Assembly (NCBI GenBank): GCA_039587535.1
Contig: JBDHIF010000010.1
Location: 1-64,000, forward strand
DNA length: 64,000 bases
Direction: 5' to 3'
Source of the DNA: JAWLHJ01 sp039587535
GTDB taxonomy: Bacteria; Gemmatimonadota; Gemmatimonadetes; Longimicrobiales; Gaopeijiaceae
Under the pieces are notes generated by a model that searched no databases, was not told the DNA's origin, and saw only the letters and a list, made by a program, of their open reading frames with translations. The position numbers were made by a program, and so were the translations under genes. This document shows positions 43,519-52,212 of the stretch, in pieces. Position 1 is the stretch's first letter. Every line of letters begins with the position of its first letter.

Positions 43519-43789
43519 CGTAGGACCAGCTGGTTACCTGATCGCGCTGCCGGTTACCCTTCGGCCCTACCCGGGGCGCAGCCCGGACACCTTGGGACGT
43601 GAGACCCCTTCGGCCCGCCTTGCTGCTCGGTGTGATCATGAACTACGCGGACGCCACCGCGGATTCCCCGCACGTCACCGCGCCGCCGGGCGGCAGCGGA
43701 CCCGGTCGAGACTCTACCGTTGCCGCTCCGGGGGCGTTATTCATTCGCGGATGGTTCTCTTCCACCCACCGTAGCCCGCGCGACCGACC
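43519..43789 (+). other. Spacer without recognisable features
   Basis: 271 bases between the terminator and the PKD-like lipoprotein gene. Short frames here have no family resemblance. No promoter pair is obvious, though TTATTCATTC near 43739 is locally AT-rich. Confidence 0.35.
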
Positions 43790-44161
43790 ATGATTAGACC
43801 TGTTGCCCTTACGGCTCTCCTTCTGGCCGCATCTACCGCCGCGTGTCTCGACGATTCCATCACCGGGACGCGCCCGCTCACATTCACGCTGGAAGCCAGC
43901 CCGTCGACGGCCATCGTGGGCGACTCTTTGGACTTCACCTACCAAGCCACGGGCACCAGCATCGGCGGAGTCATCCTAGACTACGGCGACGGCGTCGCCG
44001 ACACTGTGCTGGCCGAGACGTTCAACGAGGTGGAACGCGCCGGAACGCTGCGGTACGCCTATACGGTAGCAGGGACGTTCGAAGTCGTCGGCCGGGTGGT
44101 GACCAGCATCGGCACACGCGCTGACACCGTTCAGGTGGAGATCACAGACGGCAGCGAATGA
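43790..44161 (+). CDS. Small lipoprotein with PKD-like domain
   Basis: 123 residues. Lipoprotein signal (lipobox TAAC, Cys19), then one Ig/PKD-like beta-sandwich: PLTFTLEASPSTAIVGDSLDF, ILDYGDGVADT (the WDFGDG-like turn), and YAYTVAGTFEVVGRVVTS. PKD domains mediate protein or glycan contacts at the cell surface. Located downstream of the susCD locus, where it may be a surface accessory; this is inference. Confidence 0.8.
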   Translation: MIRPVALTALLLAASTAACLDDSITGTRPLTFTLEASPSTAIVGDSLDFTYQATGTSIGGVILDYGDGVADTVLAETFNEVERAGTLRYAYTVAGTFEVVGRVVTSIGTRADTVQVEITDGSE

Positions 44162-44248
44162 CCCGAGCCGGCACCGTCGGGCCGACCCGGGCCCGGAAGC
44201 GCCACACCATCACCCCAGAGGAGATTGTCCGCCAGAATCAGCGGGGTC

Positions 44249-44911
44249 TCAGCCTTCCATGCCCTCGCCGCGCTTCATGAGGGCCATGTGCCGCTCGGCC
44301 TGAGCCAGGCCGCCTTCCTCTCTCTGCCAGCCAATACGGCCGTCGCCATTGGCGTCGTGCCCGTCGACCATTGCGTCCAGCGCCCCGCTGAGCTCATTCA
44401 GCAACTCGGCAGCCTCCTCCGCTGAGCCGGAGGCCATGATGGCTTCCGCAAGCTCCGCGGCCCGTTCGGCGCGATCGACCGCACCGGTGGCGGCTGCGGA
44501 CACGTGGGCGGCGTGTGTGAAGACGTTCTCGGAGGCGGATTCATCTGCACCCGCCATATCGATGTGCTGGGAGATTCCCGACGCGGCTCTCACCACCCCG
44601 TACCCCGCGCCCGGACCCCCATCGATCCGCGACGGGTCGATGGCGTGCAGGACGTGCCCCGCGTGGCGCTGCACCGAGCTGAGATCAGAGGGATTGCGGA
44701 GCGCGAACTCCGCGTGCTGACGGGCTACCGCAGCCTCGGCCAGGGCCATAGGCAACAGGCCCTGTCCTTCCGGGGTGTTGGAGAACCCGTCCGCCACGTG
44801 ACCCATGTGCCGGTGGGCGGCCGACTCCTGTGCCGTGAGTGGGGCAGCTGCCGCCACCAGTGCGACGCTCACCCCTGCCAAGAATCGAACGCGCTTCGAG
44901 ACCTTGTTCAT
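44249..44911 (-). CDS. Exported helical protein with EF-hand-like loop
   Basis: 220 residues from ATG 44911 (MNKVSKRVRF). Signal peptide to about LTAQE, then a His-rich helical region (HRHMGHVADGF, RQHAEFALRN, RHAGHVLHAIDPSR, SQHIDMAG, THAAHVSAAA) and near the C-terminus DGHDANGDGRIGWQ, which fits the DxDxDG calcium-binding loop. The spaced His pairs suggest metal binding. No family recognised. Confidence 0.7.
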   Translation of the reverse strand: MNKVSKRVRFLAGVSVALVAAAAPLTAQESAAHRHMGHVADGFSNTPEGQGLLPMALAEAAVARQHAEFALRNPSDLSSVQRHAGHVLHAIDPSRIDGGPGAGYGVVRAASGISQHIDMAGADESASENVFTHAAHVSAAATGAVDRAERAAELAEAIMASGSAEEAAELLNELSGALDAMVDGHDANGDGRIGWQREEGGLAQAERHMALMKRGEGMEG

Positions 44912-45025
44912 CAGACGCCTCCTCATCGCTCAGAACTGCGTTTTTCCGTCCTACCGGATCGACACCGTACGTGGGAGGGCACCCCACCCGCAAGGCATGC
45001 GCCCTATCGGATACGGGATACGCGA

Positions 45026-45060
45026 AGAGGGCCCGGGCGTACGAGACGCCCGGGCCCTCT
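45026..45060 (-). terminator. Strong hairpin downstream of ankyrin gene 1
   Basis: A perfect 15-bp stem AGAGGGCCCGGGCGT / ACGCCCGGGCCCTCT with a 5-base loop lies 34 bases after the ankyrin stop on the minus strand. No long T-run follows, so it may be a factor-aided terminator or an RNA 3' stabiliser. Confidence 0.55.
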
Positions 45061-45093
45061 GGAGGAACAGCGAAGTCTAGCGACTTATCCCAT

Positions 45094-46965
45094 TCAGCAG
45101 GACAGGCACCGGTTGTTGTTCTTCGCCCCGAGGCTCTCCAGATACTCCATGGCCGCCGGGAACGGCTGAACACGCTGCACCGGCCCGTTCGCCATGTCCA
45201 CCGTGGTCTGCCCGCGGCGGCTGATCGCCATCGGATCGGCTCCCTGCTCGACCAGATACTCCAGCATCTCGACATCGCCCCGCGCTGCGGCGTTGTGAAG
45301 CGGCGTGTACCCGTTGTGATCCCGAGCATTCACATCCGCGCCGAGCTCCTCCACGATGTACCGCACCGCGGGCATCCACGAGTCCGGGGCGTGCATGTGT
45401 GAGTTGCCCGCGTAGCCGGTGCCGTAGGCGTGGCCGGTGACCGCGTGAATCGGGTAGACGCCCGGCCCGCCGGTGGGCACCGGTGGGAGACCCGAGGGAT
45501 CTTCCCTGCCCGACTGATCCGTGGCGTCGGCATACCGACGACGCTGGGGGGGCTTCATGGTGGGAATGCTCGGGTCTGCCCCGGCATCCACCAGCATCTT
45601 CATGGCCTCGACGTCCAGGGCGTGGGCAGCCCGCCAAAACGGCGTGGCTCCCCTCATATCGATGCCGAGGTGACTGAACGTGTACTCCATGAACCACAGG
45701 TGCTTCGTCAGACGCGTGTTCGGATCGGCGCCTTCATCGAGAAGGGCGCGCATCACGTCGTGGTGCGTGGCCTCCTGCTGTAGATAGGCACGCTGCTGCG
45801 GATACCGCGCCTTGGGTGCCCATTGCGTGTTGATGACAGCGAAAAGAGGAGTCGTGCCCGCGTGGCTTGCGAGATTGGGATCGGCACCGCGCTCGAGCAG
45901 CTCGAACATCATGTCGAAATGCCCGTTCATCGCAGCCATGAGCAGCGGTGAGGTCTGGTCTCCACCGCTCGGGAGGTTGACGTGCGCCCCGGCGTCGATG
46001 AGTGCGAGGGCGATATCGGCATGACCCTCTCTCACGGCGTGCAGCAGCGGAGTGAGGCCTCCCTGCGCGCCTACGAGCCCGGGGTAGGAGTTGTCGTACT
46101 CCTCCTCGAGAGTGGCCTCTTCCTGGCCGACTTCCTCCTCGTCCACCGGGATGGGCTGATCCACTTGAACCTGAGGCGCGGTGAAGGCCGAGCGCAACGT
46201 CCGGAGCGATTCACCGACCCGCTCCTCGGAGAGCTTACGGGCCTCTTCCAGGGCGTACTGAACCTGCTCGGGCGTCGGGGCCCAGGCCTCATCGGGGCCC
46301 ACCCCTGCTTCGGCCCGGAAGCCAGCGATGATCTCGTCGCGGATCTGGCCGGCGGCCCGGTCTTCTGCAGCGCGCTGCCTCATGTCCATCACGCCACTCG
46401 CGGCGTTGACCTCCGCACCGGCTGCCAGAAGCGTGCGCACGGTGGGCATCCGCCCTGCCGACGCGGCGAACATCAGCGCCGTCTGACCCCAATGCTCTTC
46501 TCGCGAATCGACCGAGGCTCCGAATTCCAGAAGTGCCGCCACGGTCTCTTCACTGGCAGTGGACGCCGCGAAATGGAGCGGCATGGTTCCACCCGTGCCG
46601 GTACGCATCGACGGATCGGCTCCGGCCTCCAAGAGCACCCTGGTTACGTCGGCATGCCCTCCCCTGGCCGCTACATGAAGTGGTGTGTAGTCACCGACTC
46701 GGGTCTTCACCGATACGTCCGCCCCGGCCTCGAGAATCCGCGCTGCCATGTCCGCGTGCCCAAGCTCGGCCGCCCAATGGAGCGCGGTCATCCCATCGCC
46801 CTGAGCCGCGTTGACGTCCGCGCCCTGCTGCAGCAACACTTCGACACGGCTCAGATCGCCGCGCATGGCGGCGTCCGCCAAAGGAGCTTCCGGAGGGACC
46901 GCGCCGGACGCGAGAAGCGTCACCATCATGACCCCGAAGGCGCTCGCGAATGATCGCATTCTCAT
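45094..46965 (-). CDS. Exported ankyrin-repeat protein, cassette copy 1
   Basis: 623 residues from ATG 46965, chosen because GGGGAG lies 6 bases upstream. Signal peptide (SFASAFGVMMVTLLASGA), then PPEAPLADAAMRGDLSRVEV and a row of ankyrin repeats (GMTALHWAAELGH, DYTPLHVAARGGHAD and others). A charged linker at about 200-290 holds a long acidic stretch (PVDEEEVGQEEATLEEEYDN), followed by a second ankyrin block. The tail carries SRRGQTTVDMANGPVQRVQP and ends NNNRCLSC, a terminal CxSC shared by all three paralogues. It probably binds a partner in the periplasm, likely the two upstream cassette proteins. Confidence 0.85.
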   Translation of the reverse strand: MRMRSFASAFGVMMVTLLASGAVPPEAPLADAAMRGDLSRVEVLLQQGADVNAAQGDGMTALHWAAELGHADMAARILEAGADVSVKTRVGDYTPLHVAARGGHADVTRVLLEAGADPSMRTGTGGTMPLHFAASTASEETVAALLEFGASVDSREEHWGQTALMFAASAGRMPTVRTLLAAGAEVNAASGVMDMRQRAAEDRAAGQIRDEIIAGFRAEAGVGPDEAWAPTPEQVQYALEEARKLSEERVGESLRTLRSAFTAPQVQVDQPIPVDEEEVGQEEATLEEEYDNSYPGLVGAQGGLTPLLHAVREGHADIALALIDAGAHVNLPSGGDQTSPLLMAAMNGHFDMMFELLERGADPNLASHAGTTPLFAVINTQWAPKARYPQQRAYLQQEATHHDVMRALLDEGADPNTRLTKHLWFMEYTFSHLGIDMRGATPFWRAAHALDVEAMKMLVDAGADPSIPTMKPPQRRRYADATDQSGREDPSGLPPVPTGGPGVYPIHAVTGHAYGTGYAGNSHMHAPDSWMPAVRYIVEELGADVNARDHNGYTPLHNAAARGDVEMLEYLVEQGADPMAISRRGQTTVDMANGPVQRVQPFPAAMEYLESLGAKNNNRCLSC

Positions 46966-47020
46966 CTTCATCTCCCCGGTATCCGATCCAGTTGCGTTCC
47001 TTGCCCTCGACGGCCGCGGC

Positions 47021-48439
47021 TCAACGCCCCATCGCCGTTGCGAGCGATCCGTCACCACCCAGCGCGAACTCGCCGGTGCTGTCGCCGAAGGCCTCCAGGT
47101 CGTCCATCCCGAGCTTGTGGAGCATGCTCAGCATGGCATTGGCCATGGGCGTGCCGTCCGGCGCACGGAGGTGGAGGTTCCCCTCCAGACGCCCGTTCGC
47201 ACCACCGAGCACGATGAGCGGTGCCCGACGATGGTTGTGCAGGTTCGGGTCACCCATGGGCGAGCCGTAGATGATCATGGTCTTGTCGAGCAGGGTGCTC
47301 TCGCCCTCCTGGATCTTGCTGAGGCTGTTCAGGAAGTACGGCAGCATGCTGACGTGGTACGTGTTGATCTTCGCGAAGTCGAGGATGGCCTCCTCGTTCC
47401 CACCGTGGTGGGAAGCCGGATGGAACGGCTTGTCCGTGCCGCTCTCCGGGAAGACCCTGGCCGACGAGTCCCGTCCCATCTTGAACGAAAAGGCTCGTGT
47501 GACGTCGGACTCGAAGGCGAGTGCCTGAACGTCGAACATCAGCTGGACGTGCTGCTCGAACGAGTCGGGCACGCCGGCGGGCGCCTCAGGCAGCTCGCGC
47601 ACCTCGCCGCTCCGGTTCTGCGCCTCGACCAGCTCGATGCGCCGCTCCAGCTCCCGGACGTTGTCGAGATACCGCTCGAGTCGGTCGCGGTCGTTCGGGC
47701 CCAGGTCGCGCTTGAGCTCGTTCACCCGCCCCGTCACCCAATCCAGGATGCTGCTGCCCGTACGGCGACGAAGCGCACGCTCCTCCGCTGTGCCACCGGC
47801 GCCGAAGAGCTGCTCGAACGCCACCCGCGGATCACGGATCACGGGAAGCGGCTCGGTCGGCGAGGCCCAGCTGATGGAATCGGTATAGACGCAGGTGTAT
47901 CCGTACGCGCAGCCACCGGACTGGTCGATGTTCTCGATGCAGAGCTGCATCGACGGAATCGGCGTATCTTGGCCGAAGCGCTGGGCGAACATCTGGTCGA
48001 GCGACGTTCCGACGTACACGTCGGAGCCCTCGGTCTGCTTCGGGTGTGCTTGCGTCAGGAACACGGCGCTGGACCGGAAGTGGTCCCCCCCGATCTCCTT
48101 CGGCTGGAAGGCTTCGGCCATCCTCACATCGGTGTTGCTCACGACGGTCAGATACTGCCGCCACTCCTCCAGGGACCGGAGGGACGTGGGGCTCAAGTCG
48201 AAGTCGCTCCCGACCTCCGCCGGTGCCCAGAGGTTCTGGGTCGCGCCCCAGTCGTTACAGCCTGCCGCCCCGTGTACCATCTCGATGGCCACGAGCCGGG
48301 TCGCGTCCACCTCGTCCTTCATGGTGGACCATCCACGGCCTGCGGGCAGCATCGCATCGAGCAACGGCAACGCGACGGAGGCTCCCATGCCTTGCAGGAA
48401 CGTCCGGCGGGGAAGGTGCCTTCCGGTGATGAATTCCAT
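47021..48439 (-). CDS. DUF1552 protein with Tat signal, cassette copy 1
   Basis: 472 residues. Twin-arginine signal PRRTFLQGMGASVALPLLDA. Conserved features shared with the other two copies: ATQNLWAP, GGDHFRSSAVFLTQAHPKQT, a three-Cys patch (MQLCIENIDQSGGCAYGYTC), PFHPASHHGG and NLHNHRRAPLIVLGG. The His/Asn clusters suggest a metal site. DUF1552 proteins are a planctomycete-type family with no proven activity that I know of; they regularly accompany DUF1592 proteins. The gene lies 41 bases after the DUF1592 gene. Confidence 0.9.
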   Translation of the reverse strand: MEFITGRHLPRRTFLQGMGASVALPLLDAMLPAGRGWSTMKDEVDATRLVAIEMVHGAAGCNDWGATQNLWAPAEVGSDFDLSPTSLRSLEEWRQYLTVVSNTDVRMAEAFQPKEIGGDHFRSSAVFLTQAHPKQTEGSDVYVGTSLDQMFAQRFGQDTPIPSMQLCIENIDQSGGCAYGYTCVYTDSISWASPTEPLPVIRDPRVAFEQLFGAGGTAEERALRRRTGSSILDWVTGRVNELKRDLGPNDRDRLERYLDNVRELERRIELVEAQNRSGEVRELPEAPAGVPDSFEQHVQLMFDVQALAFESDVTRAFSFKMGRDSSARVFPESGTDKPFHPASHHGGNEEAILDFAKINTYHVSMLPYFLNSLSKIQEGESTLLDKTMIIYGSPMGDPNLHNHRRAPLIVLGGANGRLEGNLHLRAPDGTPMANAMLSMLHKLGMDDLEAFGDSTGEFALGGDGSLATAMGR

Positions 48440-48480
48440 GGTCTCGCTCTCCTAGCGTTCGTCTGAGAAACCGTTCTCGA

Positions 48481-50946
48481 TCACTGATGATTTTGGCTGG
48501 TCGCTACGTCCGCGACCGAACCCGCCCTCTGCATCTGGAAGGCGTCGCTCTCGACGACACCCTTGATGTAGGCGGACATCCGATGGTCCTGTTCCTCGGC
48601 CTGCGCGACGATCGAGCGGATCGTCGGCTGGTCGAAATACTCCGTACGCCGACCGAGGGCGTACGCCATGAGATTGGACGTAAACGACCGGACCAGAAGC
48701 ACGTCCCTGTCCAGCAGCGCCTGCTGCAGCGACAGCGGGCTGGTCACGGGCGTCCCGTCGTAGAGCTCTCCATTCGTATCCAGAGGAACGCCGTCCTCTT
48801 TGATCCGCCACTGCCCGACCACGTCATAGCTGTCCAGGGCGAGGCCGATCGGATCAATGAAACGATGGCATGCGTTGCACGTCGGGTTCTCACGGTGCTG
48901 TTCCATGCGCTCCTTGGTCGTCAGGACCCGACCCTCCACCGAAGCTTCGGTGGTTTCCTCGAGCGGAGGCACACCAGGCGGCGGCGGCGGCGGTGGCGTC
49001 CCCATGACGACCTCCATGATCCACTTGCCGCGCAACACCGGAGAAGTCCGTCCGGCGTGCGACGTCAGCGTCAGGACGCTTCCATGACCCAGGAGCCCCC
49101 GGCGGGTGTCGTCCGCGTACGACACCCGGCGGAACTGGTCACCGGTCACTCCTTGGATTCCGTAGTGACGGGCCAGGCGCTCGTTGGCGAAGGTGTAGTC
49201 GGCGGTATACAGCTCGAAGAAGCTCTTGTCTTCCCGCACGAGGTAGTCGAACAGCAGCTCGGTCTCTCGGCGCATCGCGTCCTTGAGCTGCTCGTGGAAG
49301 TCCGGGAACATGAGCCGGTCCGGGTGGACCTTGTCGAGATCGTCCAGGCGCAGCCACTGAGCCGCGAAGCGGGTGGCCAGGGCCTCGGACCTCGGATCCT
49401 CCAGCATCCGGTCGACCTGGCCATCCAGGACCTCGGGATTCGACAGTCGGCCCTGGGCCGCCAGGTCGAGCAGCTCGTCGTCCGGGGGAAGACCCCAGAG
49501 GAAATAGGAGAGACGAGACGCGAGGTCGAGGTCGGAGATCTGATACACGTCACCGACCTGGACACCTTCCGGAGCCTCTTCGAACCGGAAAATGAAGTCC
49601 GGGCTGGCCAGAAGAGCCTCGACCACCGTCCGGATTCCGACCTCGAAGCCTCCCTCCGCGTACCCGAGGTCATAGAAGGAAAGCAGCGCCTCCCTGTCCT
49701 CGTCGGTCAACGGACGCCGGAACGCATCGGGGCCGAGCCGCTCGATGATCTCCGAGGCACAGGGACGCTCCTCCGAGCCATCGGCGGGACGGCACGAGAG
49801 GATCCGCTCCCGGCTCGGAGTCTCGGAGACGCCCTGGATGTCGTAAGGCCCGCCGATCACCAGGTCCTTCATGTGCGCAGGGGTGGTGACCCCGTAGCCG
49901 CCGCTGGCGCCGATCTGCCGGTCCGCGATGGACCAGTCGTGGGGCGACAGGACATCCTCCATCGGTCCCTCGTTCTTCTTGATGAACGCCGCCGTGATCC
50001 GGTGGGGACCCGCGGTGACGAACAACGGCTCCGGAAGCTCGAGCATGACCCCGTTCGGATCGGCCACGGACATCCACCGATCGAAGTGGATCAGTTGCCG
50101 CCGCTCGCCGTCCACCGACACCTCGATGTCCTCGTCCTTGTAGGTGCCTCCGTAAACGCCACCGGTGGTGGTGTGTTCGAAGGTCATCCGGATGGTGTAT
50201 TCTGCGTCCGCCGGGAAGTTGTGGACCACGCTGATCCCGCCGCGCGTGCCGTACGGGGCCCCGGGGACACGCTCCCACTGGGAGGTGTAGCCGGAATTGG
50301 TGTAGGTGGCGGACAGCGGCGTGGCATCCGGATTCCCCATGGCCAGGCGGCTGATCTCCGCCGCGGCGTTCATGTAAGAGCTGAGGAGCGTGGGCGACAG
50401 CATCTGCACGTCGGCAATGTTGTCGAAGTTTGCGCTCTTCGTGTCCAGCGGGAGGAAGTCCCCGGCGTCGATCTCCAGGTCGAGGAACTCACGGACCGAG
50501 CGCTGATATTCCGCACGGTTCAGACGCTGGAACGTCCGAGCACCGGGATCCGGATGCTCCGCGGCCACCTCGTCGATCTGGTCCTCCAGCGACATGGCCA
50601 GCGCCATGAGGGTGTCTCCGGCCGGGCGATTGGCCCCCGGAGGCGGCATCATCCCCGCACGAAGCTTGACGATCACCTTCTCGGCCAACTCGGCCTCCGT
50701 CGCGGGAGCCGTGGCGTCGAAGCTCTCCAGGGAGAGATTGCCCTGAAGTCGCCGCTCGCTGTGGCAGCGCACGCAGTACCGGTCGATCACCTCGTTGCTG
50801 ACCAAGTCCGAAGCGAGATCGTCGACGGCTGCCGGTGCCGCAACGGCCGATGGTACGGGCTCGCTGGGGTGCGGCGCCGCTACCGGCCCGCCGACGTACA
50901 TGACCAGCGCGCCCATCGCCGCGATCAATGCGGTGCCAATCTTCAT
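48481..50946 (-). CDS. Diheme DUF1587/1595/1592/1588/1585 protein, cassette copy 1
   Basis: 821 residues. Signal peptide, then a cytochrome c-like segment with heme motif CVRCH (58-62) and a MPPPGANRP ligand-type Met region. DUF1587 (FQRLNRAEYQRSVREFLDLE), a beta-sandwich with HNFPADAEYTIRMTFEH, DUF1595, DUF1592 (ASRLSYFLWGLPPDDEL, ATRFAAQWLRLDDL), DUF1588 (LTSHAGRTSPVLRGKWIMEV, then a poly-Pro PPPPPPPGVPPLEE) with a second heme motif CNACH (690-694), and DUF1585 at the end follow. Two heme sites make it a candidate periplasmic redox enzyme. The start has GGAGG upstream. Confidence 0.9.
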   Translation of the reverse strand: MKIGTALIAAMGALVMYVGGPVAAPHPSEPVPSAVAAPAAVDDLASDLVSNEVIDRYCVRCHSERRLQGNLSLESFDATAPATEAELAEKVIVKLRAGMMPPPGANRPAGDTLMALAMSLEDQIDEVAAEHPDPGARTFQRLNRAEYQRSVREFLDLEIDAGDFLPLDTKSANFDNIADVQMLSPTLLSSYMNAAAEISRLAMGNPDATPLSATYTNSGYTSQWERVPGAPYGTRGGISVVHNFPADAEYTIRMTFEHTTTGGVYGGTYKDEDIEVSVDGERRQLIHFDRWMSVADPNGVMLELPEPLFVTAGPHRITAAFIKKNEGPMEDVLSPHDWSIADRQIGASGGYGVTTPAHMKDLVIGGPYDIQGVSETPSRERILSCRPADGSEERPCASEIIERLGPDAFRRPLTDEDREALLSFYDLGYAEGGFEVGIRTVVEALLASPDFIFRFEEAPEGVQVGDVYQISDLDLASRLSYFLWGLPPDDELLDLAAQGRLSNPEVLDGQVDRMLEDPRSEALATRFAAQWLRLDDLDKVHPDRLMFPDFHEQLKDAMRRETELLFDYLVREDKSFFELYTADYTFANERLARHYGIQGVTGDQFRRVSYADDTRRGLLGHGSVLTLTSHAGRTSPVLRGKWIMEVVMGTPPPPPPPGVPPLEETTEASVEGRVLTTKERMEQHRENPTCNACHRFIDPIGLALDSYDVVGQWRIKEDGVPLDTNGELYDGTPVTSPLSLQQALLDRDVLLVRSFTSNLMAYALGRRTEYFDQPTIRSIVAQAEEQDHRMSAYIKGVVESDAFQMQRAGSVADVATSQNHQ

Positions 50947-51277
50947 CCGGCCTCCCGTTCTACCTTTGCTGGCCCCAACTCATGTCCTCGGGGTCCCGAG
51001 TGCTGGTGCCGGTCGATAGTCCTTTCGAGTGATCGAGCGCGAACCGTTCGCCGGCCGCGCGAAGGATCTCGAGGGCCACCCTCGCGCCCGAGAATCCAGG
51101 TCTTCCCCGCCCTTCGTCTCAACTGCAATTACTAACCGTCGATGGGGCGCAACGCCAGTTCGGCGAACCCGACTCCGACCTACTTCAGGCCCCTGTGCAG
51201 AACGACACGCACGGCCGCCGGAACGTTGAGGAAACGCCCGGGTCCAGCGCCCACGACGTCCACGCCGAAACGAAGGG
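50947..51277 (-). other. 331-base spacer upstream of cassette copy 1
   Basis: No convincing gene, hairpin or promoter pair is visible. It should contain the promoter of cassette copy 1, since the neighbouring minus-strand fmdB-like gene ends at 51278. Confidence 0.35.
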
Positions 51278-51541
51278 TCAGTGCCCGTGGCGGTCGTGGC
51301 TCTCTTCATACTTGAGCTGGGCGTGCATCCGCGCCTTGCCCTGTGCGGCGTCTCGCTTCTTCGCGGCCCGCATGGCGAGACCGTGAGTGGCTTCCGATTT
51401 CACGGCCGGTGTGGAGAGCATGCGCTCCACCGAGTCGCTTTCGCAGGAGGGGCACGCGACGCCTGCCGTCTCGCCGACCTTTCGCACGAAGAGCTCGAAT
51501 CGGTTCCCGCAATCCTGGCAGGAATACTCATAGATAGGTAT
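51278..51541 (-). CDS. FmdB-type zinc-ribbon protein with non-ATG start
   Basis: About 87 residues. Family opening PIYEYSCQDCGNRFEL and a second Cys pair CPSCES form the zinc ribbon; the tail is basic and His-rich (ESHDRHGH). Relatives begin MPIYEY, but here the Met position is an ATA codon (51541-51539), preceded by ATC and a GAGGGTGAC stretch. Either a rare AUA/AUC start, an upstream GTG giving about 12 extra residues, or a sequence error must apply. Such small proteins often act as regulators. It is divergent from the DUF4168-like gene. Confidence 0.75.
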   Translation of the reverse strand: MPIYEYSCQDCGNRFELFVRKVGETAGVACPSCESDSVERMLSTPAVKSEATHGLAMRAAKKRDAAQGKARMHAQLKYEESHDRHGH

Positions 51542-51701
51542 GATGTCACCCTCACGTCCAAGGTGCCTGTTCAACTTCGTCACGCTCAAGATACACGGAA
51601 CGAGCGGGGGAGTGCCCGGTGCGCGCAACACCCGCACCCCTTCCCGGGTAGAGAACAGCAGCCCAACCACGAGCGACCGAATCGCCGGAGGAATGAAAGA
51701 G

Positions 51702-52091
51702 ATGGAAATCCGTACCGCCCGCTTCCGCTTTCTTGGTACGGCGCTGTTGACGGCTTCATTCGCCGTGGCCGCGCCGGCTGCTCAAGTCGAAGCCCAGGCC
51801 GAACAGACCGCTGACGCGACCAGCGAACTGACGGACGAGCGCCTGACCCAGTACGCCGAGCTGCACCAGGCCATCAACGCCGCCCGCGACGAGTTCCAGG
51901 CGCAGAAGGCCGCCGTGCACGACACTGAGGCGCGTGAGCGACTCCGCGAGGAGATGGATGAGCGTCTCCATGGCCTCTACGAGGAGCACGGGATGGCCAA
52001 AGAGGATTACGATGCCATCACGTTCATGGTCAGCATCGACAATGACGTCCGGACGCGCGTCGAGGACATCATGGCGACCCTGATGCCCTGA
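51702..52091 (+). CDS. Exported DUF4168-like helical protein
   Basis: 129 residues from ATG 51702; the ATG at 51693 is too close to the GGAGG site. Signal peptide with cleavage near QVEAQA, then an all-helical domain: LTDERLTQYAELHQAINAARDEF, RERLREEMDERLHGLYEEHGMAKEDYDAITFMVSIDNDV. This is the DUF4168 pattern, seen in small exported proteins of unknown role. It ends at a strong terminator. Confidence 0.8.
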   Translation: MEIRTARFRFLGTALLTASFAVAAPAAQVEAQAEQTADATSELTDERLTQYAELHQAINAARDEFQAQKAAVHDTEARERLREEMDERLHGLYEEHGMAKEDYDAITFMVSIDNDVRTRVEDIMATLMP

Positions 52092-52135
52092 GGAGCGCCG
52101 ACTCGATCCCGAGTAGCACGATCGGGCAAGGGAAA

Positions 52136-52167
52136 GGCCCCGGCGGAACATCCGCCGGGGCCTTTTT
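52136..52167 (+). terminator. Intrinsic terminator between convergent genes
   Basis: A perfect 12-bp stem GGCCCCGGCGGA / TCCGCCGGGGCC with loop ACA, followed by five T. On the minus strand TTT also follows, so it may serve both the DUF4168-like gene and the ankyrin gene of copy 2. Confidence 0.9.
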
Positions 52168-52212
52168 CATTCCCTCATCTACCACGCAAGGAGGGGCGCG
52201 GCGCGCGACCTC

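Noticed and set aside
43599..43793. A 64-codon frame before the PKD-like lipoprotein
   Set aside because: No Shine-Dalgarno, signal or family resemblance; the composition looks random.
46811..48466. A 551-codon plus-strand frame opposite DUF1552 copy 1, and similar frames at 57767-59329 and 54528-55034
   Set aside because: All lie antisense to well-supported cassette genes and are Arg/His/Val-rich shadow translations.
48487..51135. An 882-codon open frame on the plus strand, opposite the DUF1592 gene of cassette copy 1
   Set aside because: It is the mirror of a gene with clear heme motifs and conserved domains in two paralogues. High-GC third positions create such antisense frames; it has no family resemblance.
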